Below, one piece after another: positions 15,838 to 24,203 of a stretch of DNA of 64,000 bases. How positions within the stretch are numbered: position 1 is the stretch's first letter; every line of letters starts with the position of its first letter. This stretch comes from JBCCGG01 sp039029395 (GTDB lineage: Bacteria; Pseudomonadota; Alphaproteobacteria; Kiloniellales; JAKSDN01). The stretch is from assembly GCA_039029395.1 (NCBI GenBank), contig JBCCGG010000001.1, positions 1 through 64,000 of the forward strand, given 5' to 3'. Both the position numbers and the translations under genes were made by a program. The notes beneath the pieces were generated by a model. That model did no database searches. It was not told where the DNA came from and saw only the letters and a list, made by a program, of their open reading frames with translations.

Positions 15838-16221
15838 ATGAAGATTTTTATCGCTTTTGTCGTCATGATCAGTTGCACGGTGGCCGCCAACCTCATGATG
15901 AAATCAGGGGCCATGGTTCCGGTTCACGAGCGCTTCATTCTGGGTCTCCTCTCGTGGAAGAGCCTGATTGGGCTTTGTGTGTTTGCCATTGCGGCGTTGA
16001 TTTACGCGTGGTTGCTTCAATGGGTTCCGCTGAACGTAGCTCAGTCCTTTGCCGCAGCTCAGTTTATCGCGGTAATTCTTGCATCCGCTTGGGTCTTATC
16101 AGAAGGCATATCCCTCAGTCGCTGGATCGGTATTTTGCTGATTGCTACCGGCATCCTGGTCGTCGGGCTGACAACAGACTTCGAGCCCGACCAAGGCGAT
16201 ATCGCGAAGATTGAAAAGTAG
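15838..16221 (+). CDS. SMR/EamA-like four-helix membrane protein, putative lipid-linked sugar flippase
   Basis: 127 residues with four hydrophobic segments and a short acidic cytoplasmic tail. FAAAQFIAVILASAWVLSEGISLSRWIGILLIATGILVV is the characteristic end of the drug/metabolite transporter families (SMR, ArnE/ArnF-like). AAGGAG lies 8 bases before the ATG. In this setting, beside a methyltransferase and within 6 kb of a GtrB-like glycosyltransferase, a role in flipping an undecaprenyl-linked sugar (like GtrA or ArnEF) is more likely than drug export. That is inferred from context. Confidence 0.7.
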   Translation: MKIFIAFVVMISCTVAANLMMKSGAMVPVHERFILGLLSWKSLIGLCVFAIAALIYAWLLQWVPLNVAQSFAAAQFIAVILASAWVLSEGISLSRWIGILLIATGILVVGLTTDFEPDQGDIAKIEK

Positions 16222-16235
16222 GGGAAATACAACCA

Positions 16236-16973
16236 GTGCGAGATCTGCATTATCAGCAAGAAGCAAACTTGGCCAATGACCATTGGTGGTTCGTATCACG
16301 TAGGAAGATCATCGAGAAGATCATGGGCCGGTTCTTGGCGCCCTGTGCCGACCGGGAACTCCTGGAAGTCGGTTGCGGGTCGGGGTTTAACTTGATTATG
16401 CTTGAACGCTTCGGTCGGGTCCACGCTCTAGAAATGTCGCCTTCCGCCGCCGCCCGCGCCCGTGAAAGGGCGCCACAAAGCAAGGTGGATGTCGGCCTCA
16501 TTCCGATGACGTTGGATCACAAGTATGACGTCATTTGCCTATTCGATGTGCTGGAGCACATCGAGGACGAACCCGTGGCAATCAATTGGCTTCATGAGCA
16601 TCTTCGGCCCGGCGGCCAAATCTTTGTCACGGTACCTGCCTATCAGTTCCTTTGGACGGAGTATGATGTGGCGGCACATCACTACCGCCGCTATACACGG
16701 TCCGACCTCATCGCGTCTCTGGGCAACCGGTTTTCGGTCGACTATGCCACCTATTTCAACACGCACCTCTTCCCAATAGTGGCAGTAGTGCGGGTGTTTC
16801 GCCACCTGTTCGGCCTAAAATCCGGTGAGCGAGATACCAGTATTGGTTCCACGGGTCTGACCAACATCCTGCTTCGGAAAATCTTTTCCTCTGAGTTGCA
16901 CTGGTTGCCGGGTATCCGTTTGCCATTTGGCGTCTCGATTCTCTTGGCTGCCCGAAAGACGTCTGAGCAATAG
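16236..16973 (+). CDS. Class I SAM-dependent methyltransferase
   Basis: 245 residues from a GTG start with AGGGGA 8 bases upstream. The SAM site is LLEVGCGSGFNL (motif I, about residue 42) with ALEMSP (motif II) and DVICLFDVLEHIED (motif IV/post). The N-terminal NDHWWFVSRRKII is typical of methyltransferases in surface-polysaccharide loci, beside glycosyltransferases and small flippases. It lies 14 bases after the flippase-like gene, so the two form an operon. The acceptor is probably a sugar or lipid-linked glycan, not established. Confidence 0.85.
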   Translation: MRDLHYQQEANLANDHWWFVSRRKIIEKIMGRFLAPCADRELLEVGCGSGFNLIMLERFGRVHALEMSPSAAARARERAPQSKVDVGLIPMTLDHKYDVICLFDVLEHIEDEPVAINWLHEHLRPGGQIFVTVPAYQFLWTEYDVAAHHYRRYTRSDLIASLGNRFSVDYATYFNTHLFPIVAVVRVFRHLFGLKSGERDTSIGSTGLTNILLRKIFSSELHWLPGIRLPFGVSILLAARKTSEQ

Positions 16974-17355
16974 GCCTATCTTTGTGGAGGTTACCTCGGT
17001 CGCTCGACATCCGTGCCGAGGATCGAGATTCGGTTCAAGTTGCATCTGGTTGTGCCGTACGGCCGACGACCAAGCCGGCTCTGGGACGGTACCAAATCAA
17101 TGCCACGCTCAGTGACAGTGATCTGAATTGCGGTGTTGACCATGTTTCGGGCCAAGAATGCTCGGGTATAGTATGTTTCAACTTAGATAAGAAGTTTGAT
17201 TGGTGGTGTACATTTCCAACCAGGGTCTGTCGACTAAAGTGAATTCGGCTCCCATGTTGGATTGACAACATTCGTACCCGGTTAACCATCCTCTTGTATT
17301 TTTGACCGAGGACCGGAGCGGTGCTCTGGAGTGCTACGGTTAAAAGGATCGTCAT
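16974..17355. other. 382-base gap without a recognisable gene
   Basis: Short opposing frames only, none with a family signature or a good ribosome site. Composition is intermediate to A+T-rich, and the last 150 bases (around 17230-17340) look promoter-like for the gene at 17356. Confidence 0.5.
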
Positions 17356-19035
17356 GTGGGTTTTGTAGCTAGCTCGGACAAAGCGATGGAACATAGTGGC
17401 AACGGCCGGTTAAACGCCTCCAAGTCGGCCGTCCCCAGAAAGAGATTAACGTGGGCTACAAGCGCAACGGTATTTGTTACCGTATGCGTTACTATGTATT
17501 CATTGTTTAACAAATATTTTATCAACCATATTCTTTTTAATGACGACTACGCACCTTTTGCAATTATTATTATCCTATCTTTGCTTGGAGCTAGAGTGAC
17601 GTATGAGCAGGTGCCGCTGGCCGTTCGCGTTCTCTATCGCTCGATCATCGTGATCAGCACATTCTACATCGCGACCAGCCACATCACGATGCCCGATAGC
17701 CTGCTTGAAGAATCACCTTTGTCTTCCTTGGGGCTTCGGGTCTTGTGGGTCGCGACGATTCTCGCCGGGGTTCTGGCTTTAGTTCGCCCTTCCTTCGGGC
17801 TGATGACGGTCGAGTACATACTAGTGAACAAGAGCTTCCTCGCCTACTCGTTTGGCGGTATTGCGCTCACGTCCACCGATTATGTCACGCTCATCGATAG
17901 CGGCGCGTTCATGGCCATCGGGCTCACACTCTACGGGCTCATACTCAAGACGCGAATTCACAACTATCTATGTCCCTTCGATGCGAGTTCCGAAGCCGCT
18001 CCGCCTAGGTTCGTACATCCCTTGATAATCCTGTCTTTGGCCATGATTGCGCTGCACTTTGGCAACTATTTCTACGGCGCAGTTATCAAGATGGCGCTTG
18101 GGGAGCATGTGTCATCCTGGGTGCTCGTGAATCGGACCTATCAGCTGATCCTGATGGCTCTCGAAAGCCGGGTCTTGCCGATTTCTTTCGATCCGAACTT
18201 AGTGCAGCATGTCTACGACGCCTTCGCGGCCATCTATGTGCCATTCAATTTTGTCGTACTGATTGCGCAATTCTTCTGCATCATCGCATTGAACAACATT
18301 CGCTGGACGATCGCGATCACGGTCTGCTTTGACCTAATGCATGTCGGGATATTTATACTTACCGGGATTTTCTTCTGGAAGTGGATACTCTTGAACCTGG
18401 CAATCGTCGCGGCTCTTTCGTTGATCGTTCGAACTTCCATATCACTGCAGCATCGAGTTCTAGTGATGATCTTGGTGCTGGCATCACCCGTGATCTACAA
18501 AATCCCGCCCTTTGCCTGGTTCGATACGGCTGCTGCCAACACGCTTCATATTCACGCGATTACCGACGACGGTGAGGTCTACGAGGTGCCCAGCAACTAC
18601 TTCCTCCCTTTGGCAGTCACAATCGTCCAGCAGCGCATGCAATGGCCTCTTGAGAACAAATTTCCCACGACCACTTGGGGAACCACCCGTGAATGGGATC
18701 GACTGGCCGAACTGAGCAACTGCTCGACAGCGAACACGATCGAAGAGTGGTTCTGGTTCATAAAATCTCATGAGCAAATCACCAACATTATTCAGCGCTA
18801 TCACACCTACATTCTGAGCGTTGTCGATGACCGAGGCCTCTTGAACTATGACATCTACCCACACCATTTCTTTACTATGCCCTGGGAGCTGCAGGAGTTC
18901 AGATCGTTGGACAAACGCCGGATCGTGGCCTATCGCTATATCAGCGAGGCCGCCTGTCTCAGCCTTGATGAGGGCAGGTTGGTCAAGGATGTAAAGCGGA
19001 GCCAGAGTTTTGATATCCCCGTCCGCGGCGACTGA
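17356..19035 (+). CDS. Unassigned polytopic membrane protein with C-terminal soluble part
   Basis: 559 residues from a GTG with AAAAGGA 8 bases upstream (an ATG at 17386 is the alternative). About ten hydrophobic segments fill residues 35-390. The last 170 residues are soluble (NTLHIHAITDDGEVYEVPSNYF, then a His/Trp-rich part with YPHHFFTMPWELQEF). It overlaps the next gene, a DCC-family thiol oxidoreductase, by 26 bases. DCC/DUF393 proteins commonly neighbour HTTM (vitamin K-dependent carboxylase-like) membrane proteins, so this may be a distant HTTM-type protein. I could not verify the HTTM signature. A+T-rich codon use in its first 200 bases contrasts with the chromosome and points to transfer. 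Confidence 0.65.
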   Translation: MGFVASSDKAMEHSGNGRLNASKSAVPRKRLTWATSATVFVTVCVTMYSLFNKYFINHILFNDDYAPFAIIIILSLLGARVTYEQVPLAVRVLYRSIIVISTFYIATSHITMPDSLLEESPLSSLGLRVLWVATILAGVLALVRPSFGLMTVEYILVNKSFLAYSFGGIALTSTDYVTLIDSGAFMAIGLTLYGLILKTRIHNYLCPFDASSEAAPPRFVHPLIILSLAMIALHFGNYFYGAVIKMALGEHVSSWVLVNRTYQLILMALESRVLPISFDPNLVQHVYDAFAAIYVPFNFVVLIAQFFCIIALNNIRWTIAITVCFDLMHVGIFILTGIFFWKWILLNLAIVAALSLIVRTSISLQHRVLVMILVLASPVIYKIPPFAWFDTAAANTLHIHAITDDGEVYEVPSNYFLPLAVTIVQQRMQWPLENKFPTTTWGTTREWDRLAELSNCSTANTIEEWFWFIKSHEQITNIIQRYHTYILSVVDDRGLLNYDIYPHHFFTMPWELQEFRSLDKRRIVAYRYISEAACLSLDEGRLVKDVKRSQSFDIPVRGD

Positions 19036-19420
19036 TTCTCCTCAGTTGATCTACGACGGCGACTGCCCATTTTGCGCGTCCTACGTGAAGCTTGTGCGGA
19101 TCCGGGAAGCCTGCGGTGAACTCGCCCTCATCGATGCCCGGGAGGGCGGGCCTGTGGTAGATGAACTGGTGGCCGCCGGGTTCGATCTCGATGAGGGCAT
19201 GGTTCTAAAAATGGGTGGGCGCTACTATCACGGCGCAGACTGCATCCATGCGCTCGCACTGATGGGAAGCTCTTCAACCCTGTTCAACAAGTTCAATGCC
19301 TGGACCTTCGCCTCACCCGGTCGTTCGAAGCTACTTTATCCAGTGCTGCGCGCTTGTCGTAATCTGGCCCTGCGGGCGCTTATGAAGAAGAAACTAAATC
19401 TTGCTTTACCGGGAGAGTAG
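19010..19420 (+). CDS. Thiol-disulfide oxidoreductase, DCC family (DUF393)
   Basis: 136 residues from a TTG inside the end of the previous gene; a GGAG lies 7 bases before it, and an in-frame stop at 18992 excludes an earlier start. The name-giving motif DGDCPFC holds C19 and C22 in a thioredoxin-like N-terminus after LIYD. A helical C-terminal half (FNKFNAWTFASPGRSKLLYPVLRACRNLALR) follows. These proteins are presumed disulfide oxidoreductases paired with membrane enzymes. The 26-base overlap implies translational coupling and a shared function with the polytopic protein. Confidence 0.85.
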   Translation: MISPSAATDSPQLIYDGDCPFCASYVKLVRIREACGELALIDAREGGPVVDELVAAGFDLDEGMVLKMGGRYYHGADCIHALALMGSSSTLFNKFNAWTFASPGRSKLLYPVLRACRNLALRALMKKKLNLALPGE

Positions 19421-19439
19421 CCGGTAGTTCTGACAATTC

Positions 19440-21290
19440 TCATCCAGCCACCGCGCGGTGCTGGAAGGCATACCAGCACCAGAGAAAGAGGCGGTGATCC
19501 TGTCGGGCCTCTTGATGGGCATGGATGCGCTGGGCGACGAAGCTTGGATCGACGCCTAGGGCGTCGGCATTGCCCACGTCCAGCTTCATGGCCCTCAGCC
19601 AGGCCTTGATGGGAATTCCAAATCCCTTCTTGGGCCGACTCAGGATGTCGTCTGGCACGAGACCCCCAAGAGCTTGCTTGAGCAGGAATTTCCGCACCCC
19701 CTTGCGGTACTTGTAGTGCGCCGGCAGGCAGCGGACGAATTCGACCAGGTCGTTGTCGAGGAAAACGGAGCGCACCTCGAGACCGTGAAACATCGAGGCC
19801 CGATCCGCTTTCGTCAGGATGTCATCGGTCAGGTAGAAGCGGGTATAAAACTCCAAAGTACGGTCCACGTCGCCTTTGCCGTCACCGCTTCGCCAGAGCG
19901 CCAGTGCCTCGCTGTAGAGCGCCTCGGGATCCACCGGCTCTTTGAACAGCTCGGCTATGTCGCCCGCTTCCAGGGGCGCCAGCCACACCGGATTCCAGTA
20001 GTCCGGCCCATAGTCCAGGCCCGACAGGGCGCGCCTTATCTTGAAGTCTAGGCTCATGTTGGCGTCCGACTTCGGAAGATAGCCGACCAGATGCTTCAGA
20101 CAACGGTGAGCCGAGCGAGGCACGGCCGCTTGATAGAGGCGCGCTGGCTTCAGGGCTGCGAAGGTGTCGTAGCCGGCGAAGAGCTCGTCGCCACCATCGC
20201 CGCTGAGCGCCACGGTGACATTTTTGCGGGCGAAACCGCAAAGCAGGTTGGTTGGCAAGATCGACGGGTCGCCCAAGGGTTCGTCCAGGTGCTCGAGCAC
20301 CTCGGTCAGGATGGCGTGCGCGGCCTCCAGGTCAAAGAATTGCTCATGGTGGTCCGAGCCAACCGCTTTTGCCATGGCGCGGGCAAAGGCGGATTCGTCG
20401 AAGGATTTCTCCTTGAACCCGATCGAGTAGCTCTGTGGCTGCGTCTCCGGCCGAAGCTTGGCTGCACAGGCGATGGCCGCGCTGGAATCAACGCCGCCGC
20501 TCAAGAAGACCCCAAGGGGCACGTCGCTCATCAAGCGCCGCTCGACCGACTGCATCAGGAGATGGCGCAGCTCTTCCGCGGCCTCATCCATGTGGGTCGG
20601 GCGCTCAGCCGGCTCGATCGAAAAGCTCCAATAGCGTTCCTCGCGCAGGGCTCCAGTGGTGAAATCGAAACGCAGCCACGATCCGGCAGGCAGTTTCCGG
20701 CAATCCTGGTAAAGCGCGTTGGGCGAGGGGATGAAGCCGTGCGCATAATACTTCATCAGCGCCATGCGGTCCAAGGCCACCTGAAAACCGCGGTGCTTGG
20801 TGATTGCGCTGAGTTCGGAGGCGAACAGGAACAGCCCCCTTTGTCGGGCCCAATAGAGCGGTTTCTCGCCGAAGCGGTCTCGAGCGAGAAAGATCTGGCG
20901 GCGCGTGGTGTCGTAGATCGCAAAGGCGAACATACCGTTGAGGCGAAGCGGAAGATCCTCGCCCCACTCTTCCCAGCCATGCACCAAGACTTCCGTGTCG
21001 CTGTGGTCGCTCGAGAAAACATGGCCTCTGGCCTCGAGCGTGCGACGCAGCTCCAAGTGATTGTAAATTTCCCCGTTGTAGGTTACGGCGACGCTGCGGT
21101 CCTCGTTCCACATGGGCTGGGCACCGTTGGCGATGTCGATAATGGAGAGCCGACGGTGGCCCAAGAACACGCTCTGGTCCAGGTCGCAGTGAAAGCCTTC
21201 GCCATCGGGTCCCCGATGAGCCAGCGCACGGGTCATGCGCTCGAGATCGAGACGCTCCCCTGGGCCCGAGAACCCGGCTATCCCGCACAT
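19440..21290 (-). CDS. asnB: Asparagine synthase-type glutamine amidotransferase
   Basis: 616 residues. Cys2 begins the class-II glutaminase domain (MCGIAGFSG, HRGPDGEGF, YNGEIYNHLELR). The synthetase domain has the PP-loop LSGGVDSSAAIA and the later LSGDGGDELFAGYD. The enzyme adenylates a carboxylate and amidates it with ammonia channelled from glutamine. In surface-polysaccharide clusters such homologues often amidate uronic-acid-type glycan components rather than make asparagine; the location between glycosyltransferase genes supports that. It follows the GT2 gene by 10 bases on the same strand. The symbol denotes the family only. Confidence 0.9.
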   Translation of the reverse strand: MCGIAGFSGPGERLDLERMTRALAHRGPDGEGFHCDLDQSVFLGHRRLSIIDIANGAQPMWNEDRSVAVTYNGEIYNHLELRRTLEARGHVFSSDHSDTEVLVHGWEEWGEDLPLRLNGMFAFAIYDTTRRQIFLARDRFGEKPLYWARQRGLFLFASELSAITKHRGFQVALDRMALMKYYAHGFIPSPNALYQDCRKLPAGSWLRFDFTTGALREERYWSFSIEPAERPTHMDEAAEELRHLLMQSVERRLMSDVPLGVFLSGGVDSSAAIACAAKLRPETQPQSYSIGFKEKSFDESAFARAMAKAVGSDHHEQFFDLEAAHAILTEVLEHLDEPLGDPSILPTNLLCGFARKNVTVALSGDGGDELFAGYDTFAALKPARLYQAAVPRSAHRCLKHLVGYLPKSDANMSLDFKIRRALSGLDYGPDYWNPVWLAPLEAGDIAELFKEPVDPEALYSEALALWRSGDGKGDVDRTLEFYTRFYLTDDILTKADRASMFHGLEVRSVFLDNDLVEFVRCLPAHYKYRKGVRKFLLKQALGGLVPDDILSRPKKGFGIPIKAWLRAMKLDVGNADALGVDPSFVAQRIHAHQEARQDHRLFLWCWYAFQHRAVAG

Positions 21291-21300
21291 CGCTCTAAGA

Positions 21301-22413
21301 TCACTCCTCTCGGGGCAGCTTGACTTGATAGATGCTCTTGCTCTGTGCTTCGTAGTAGGTTCTCATCAGCAGCTCGGCCATGATGCCCATCAGAATACAG
21401 ACTACGCCGGTCGAGAAGAACATCCCCATGATCACCGGTAGGGGCGTTTGGATGAAAGAGGTACCCTCGAAGATCTTCAAGGCGACTGCCCAAACCCCGC
21501 ACAAGAACGACAGCAATAGTATACCAATTCCGGCGCCCCCGAACACGTAGATCGGCTTGGTCAGATAACGCTCCATGAAGGTGACCAGCATGAGGTCGAG
21601 TAGGACCTTCAGGATCCGGTTGAGGCCGTATTTCGAAATGCCGCGCAACCTTGGCCGATGATTGACCGGCACCTCTGTGATGCGGCCACCCTGCCAGGCG
21701 GCATAAATCGGAATGAAGCGGTGCATCTCACCGTATAGCTTGACGTCCTTAATGACATCCCGGCGATAGGCCTTCATTGAGCAACCGTAGTCATGCAAGC
21801 ATACGCCCGAGATGGCAGAGATCAGCCGGTTGGCGATGACGCTGGGCAGTCTCCGCGTGAACGCGCGGTCTTTGCGGTCGACCCGCCAACCGGAGACCAC
21901 GTCGAAGCCTTGGTTCAGCTCTTTCAGCAACTTCGAAATGTCGGCCGGGTCGTTTTGGCCGTCGCCATCCATGGCAACCACAATCTCAGACCTTACGTGG
22001 TCGAAGCCCGCCATCATCGCGGCCGTCTGGCCGTAGTTGCGCAAAAGGTCGACAACCCGAACTCGCTCGTCGACGGCCGCGACCTCGTTCAGCTTATCCA
22101 GTGTTTCGTCCCGGCTGCCGTCATTCACGAAGATCATTTCAGAGGGGGTGCGAAGGGCGTCAAGGGCGTCCCTGATCTCCTCGTACAGGGGCACCACATT
22201 GTCTTCTTCGTTGTAGAAGGGAACGATAACAGAGATCTCGGGCCGCAGGCCAACGCCGCGCGTGCGGTCTTCCAAATGAGTCATGCCATCCACCTTTGCT
22301 TCGTCCATCAGAGGCGAGAGGTCCTCAGTTATCTGTGACTCTGCCGCCAGATGGCCCTTCAGGTTGGGACTCGAAATCGAGGTTTCGATAGATTGCATAA
22401 TAGCTCCCGTCAT
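21301..22413 (-). CDS. GtrB/DPM1-like polyprenyl-phosphate glycosyltransferase (GT2)
   Basis: 370 residues. After an unusual 60-residue polar N-terminal extension comes a GT2 domain: ISVIVPFYNEEDNV, IFVNDGSRDETL, and the metal-binding AMDGDGQNDP. It ends with two transmembrane segments (PIYVFGGAGIGILLLSF and MGMFFSTGVVCILMGIMAE). This is the layout of GtrB/ArnC-type enzymes that load a sugar onto undecaprenyl phosphate at the cytoplasmic face. The ATG at 22413 has a GGAG 8 bases upstream and lies inside the preceding gene, giving an 89-base overlap in a different frame. The extension is exactly what overlaps. Confidence 0.9.
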   Translation of the reverse strand: MTGAIMQSIETSISSPNLKGHLAAESQITEDLSPLMDEAKVDGMTHLEDRTRGVGLRPEISVIVPFYNEEDNVVPLYEEIRDALDALRTPSEMIFVNDGSRDETLDKLNEVAAVDERVRVVDLLRNYGQTAAMMAGFDHVRSEIVVAMDGDGQNDPADISKLLKELNQGFDVVSGWRVDRKDRAFTRRLPSVIANRLISAISGVCLHDYGCSMKAYRRDVIKDVKLYGEMHRFIPIYAAWQGGRITEVPVNHRPRLRGISKYGLNRILKVLLDLMLVTFMERYLTKPIYVFGGAGIGILLLSFLCGVWAVALKIFEGTSFIQTPLPVIMGMFFSTGVVCILMGIMAELLMRTYYEAQSKSIYQVKLPREE

Positions 22414-24001
22414 GGATCAGCTCCAAATGCTCGGGTGAGGGGTTGCCGGTCTTCTCGCGGTCGACGACCAGGACGTGGCTGAAGCTAGGCCACCAACCTT
22501 GGAAGACCTCGAGATGCCTGTCCGACCCAGGGTCTGTGCCACTATTTGCGGCCTCGATCGCGGTGGCGAAGGAGTCGAGGTCTCCTTGAACACGATTGAT
22601 CTTGCTGATTCCTTGATCTGCACCGTTGATCCTTCGAAACTCCGGCTGAATGTCCAACAAAGTGACCGCCGAGAAGAGGATGGGCACAAAGGCATCGCGC
22701 TCGATCACCGCATAGGCCGAGCTGTACCAATGGTTCATCTCGCCGCGCACACCATTCCAAACTGGCAAGAGTGTGGCGCCTCGCTCGAGCTTTTGGAAGC
22801 TTTGGACTAACTCCTTCATCTCGATGTCGTGCGGTTTCCAGTAGTCGATGATCATCACGCTCCGAGCCAAGATCATCGCAACAACGGCGCTTGCTGTTAC
22901 CCAGTAAACAGTTGGGCGGACGGCCTCCCATCTGGACGAGGCGATGAGGAGCATAAAGAAGATAAACGGCATGCGATGATGCGTGAAGGTGACTCCGGCA
23001 GACTTGTAGGGGATGATGAGGCAAAGAGCGCCAAAGACAATCAGCACGAGTTTCATTGTCGGATGAAAGCTCAAGCGTTTCGTCAAGAGTCCCCACAAAA
23101 AAAGAAAGAACAGGCACCCAAAGACGATACGATCGATCTGCAAGTCATAGAACCTGGCGCTGAGCGCACCAGTTAGAACGCCTATGCGCTGAGGTATACC
23201 GCCAAATATTGTTCTCGAATCTGTAGCATACTCCGTTGAGAGTAAGACTAAAGTAATGAAAAGCAAAGTGCCTGGCACTATGGGTAGTCCGATGATGGTC
23301 AGCCGACCGAGTCCCAGAACCAGATTGCGTAGCAACAAGTCCCAGTTGCGCCCAAGCTCGTAGGTCAGATAGAGTAAACCAAAGACTCCAAAGGCGAAAA
23401 TATGCATCAAGTAAAGCAGCGTTGCCAAACCTGTGAAGATAAATGCCTTCACACTCAGACGCGCCGGTTGCCAGGCAACCCATGCCACGAACAGAAGTAC
23501 TGCCAAGGCGGAGCCAAGAACGTAGTTTTCGAAGCCCCATCCAACATTTGCATTATAGAAGAACAGAACGCTCAACAGCGGCCATGCCGAAAAGGTGCCC
23601 CACAAGACGCGGTGCAGCAGCAAGGCCGCGGTCAGCCAAAGCAGGAACACGATCCCGAGCGCGATGCGGCCAGCGTCATAAATCGGGGCATACCGGGCGA
23701 GGACCTGATGCAGCACATCACCCGCAAGGTAAGGGATTATTTGCCACTCGAAGCTGTAGAACCGTGACAGGTGGTCTGAGCGTTCAATGGTACTCGCAAT
23801 GTAATGCCGCGCTAAATGTTGTGGTAGATCGATTTGAATCGGATGCGTGATGATGACAATTGGTAGAATCGCCGCCACAAAGACAAACACGAACAGCAGG
23901 AAAACGACCCAAGGCACCTCTTTTGCCTTAGCGTCGGCCAGGTCGCTCACAGGTTGGGAAGTATCGTTTGCTGCGCCAACCCGCGAACCTGCTCCAAACA
24001 T
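22325..24001 (-). CDS. GT-C-like polytopic membrane protein, putative glycosyltransferase
   Basis: 558 residues with roughly ten to twelve hydrophobic segments over residues 30-410 and a soluble C-terminal part of about 150 residues. The first extracytoplasmic loop has ITHPIQIDLPQHLARHY, an acidic/His arrangement like that in GT-C enzymes that use polyprenyl-linked sugars. With the GtrB-like enzyme and the small flippase it would complete a Gtr-type glycan modification set, so it may be the final transferase. Assignment rests on topology and context, not on a family match. Base composition is visibly A+T-richer than in the flanking housekeeping genes. Confidence 0.6.
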   Translation of the reverse strand: MFGAGSRVGAANDTSQPVSDLADAKAKEVPWVVFLLFVFVFVAAILPIVIITHPIQIDLPQHLARHYIASTIERSDHLSRFYSFEWQIIPYLAGDVLHQVLARYAPIYDAGRIALGIVFLLWLTAALLLHRVLWGTFSAWPLLSVLFFYNANVGWGFENYVLGSALAVLLFVAWVAWQPARLSVKAFIFTGLATLLYLMHIFAFGVFGLLYLTYELGRNWDLLLRNLVLGLGRLTIIGLPIVPGTLLFITLVLLSTEYATDSRTIFGGIPQRIGVLTGALSARFYDLQIDRIVFGCLFFLFLWGLLTKRLSFHPTMKLVLIVFGALCLIIPYKSAGVTFTHHRMPFIFFMLLIASSRWEAVRPTVYWVTASAVVAMILARSVMIIDYWKPHDIEMKELVQSFQKLERGATLLPVWNGVRGEMNHWYSSAYAVIERDAFVPILFSAVTLLDIQPEFRRINGADQGISKINRVQGDLDSFATAIEAANSGTDPGSDRHLEVFQGWWPSFSHVLVVDREKTGNPSPEHLELIHDGSYYAIYRNLDFESQPEGPSGGRVTDN

Positions 24002-24203
24002 GCAACCACTCCTAGGCAGTACCTTCCAGCATCCGCGTTCATGAGATCACACCGGATTTACCATGCTGGTACGCAGATTTTGTGAAGGAAGTGTAAAGTC
24101 AGTCCAGTGCCATTACCCATCCTTAATTCCATGCTGCAGAATAGCGAACTCAATTTATGTCCCCGCATGATCGTGTTTCGCCGGCGCTCAGAGCCGCTTA
24201 CCT

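Noticed and set aside
19440..21290. Exosortase-associated amidotransferase
   Set aside because: AsnB-type proteins occur in EpsH clusters, but no exosortase, PEP-CTERM or EpsH marker is within the island; the PEP-CTERM gene lies 36 kb away.
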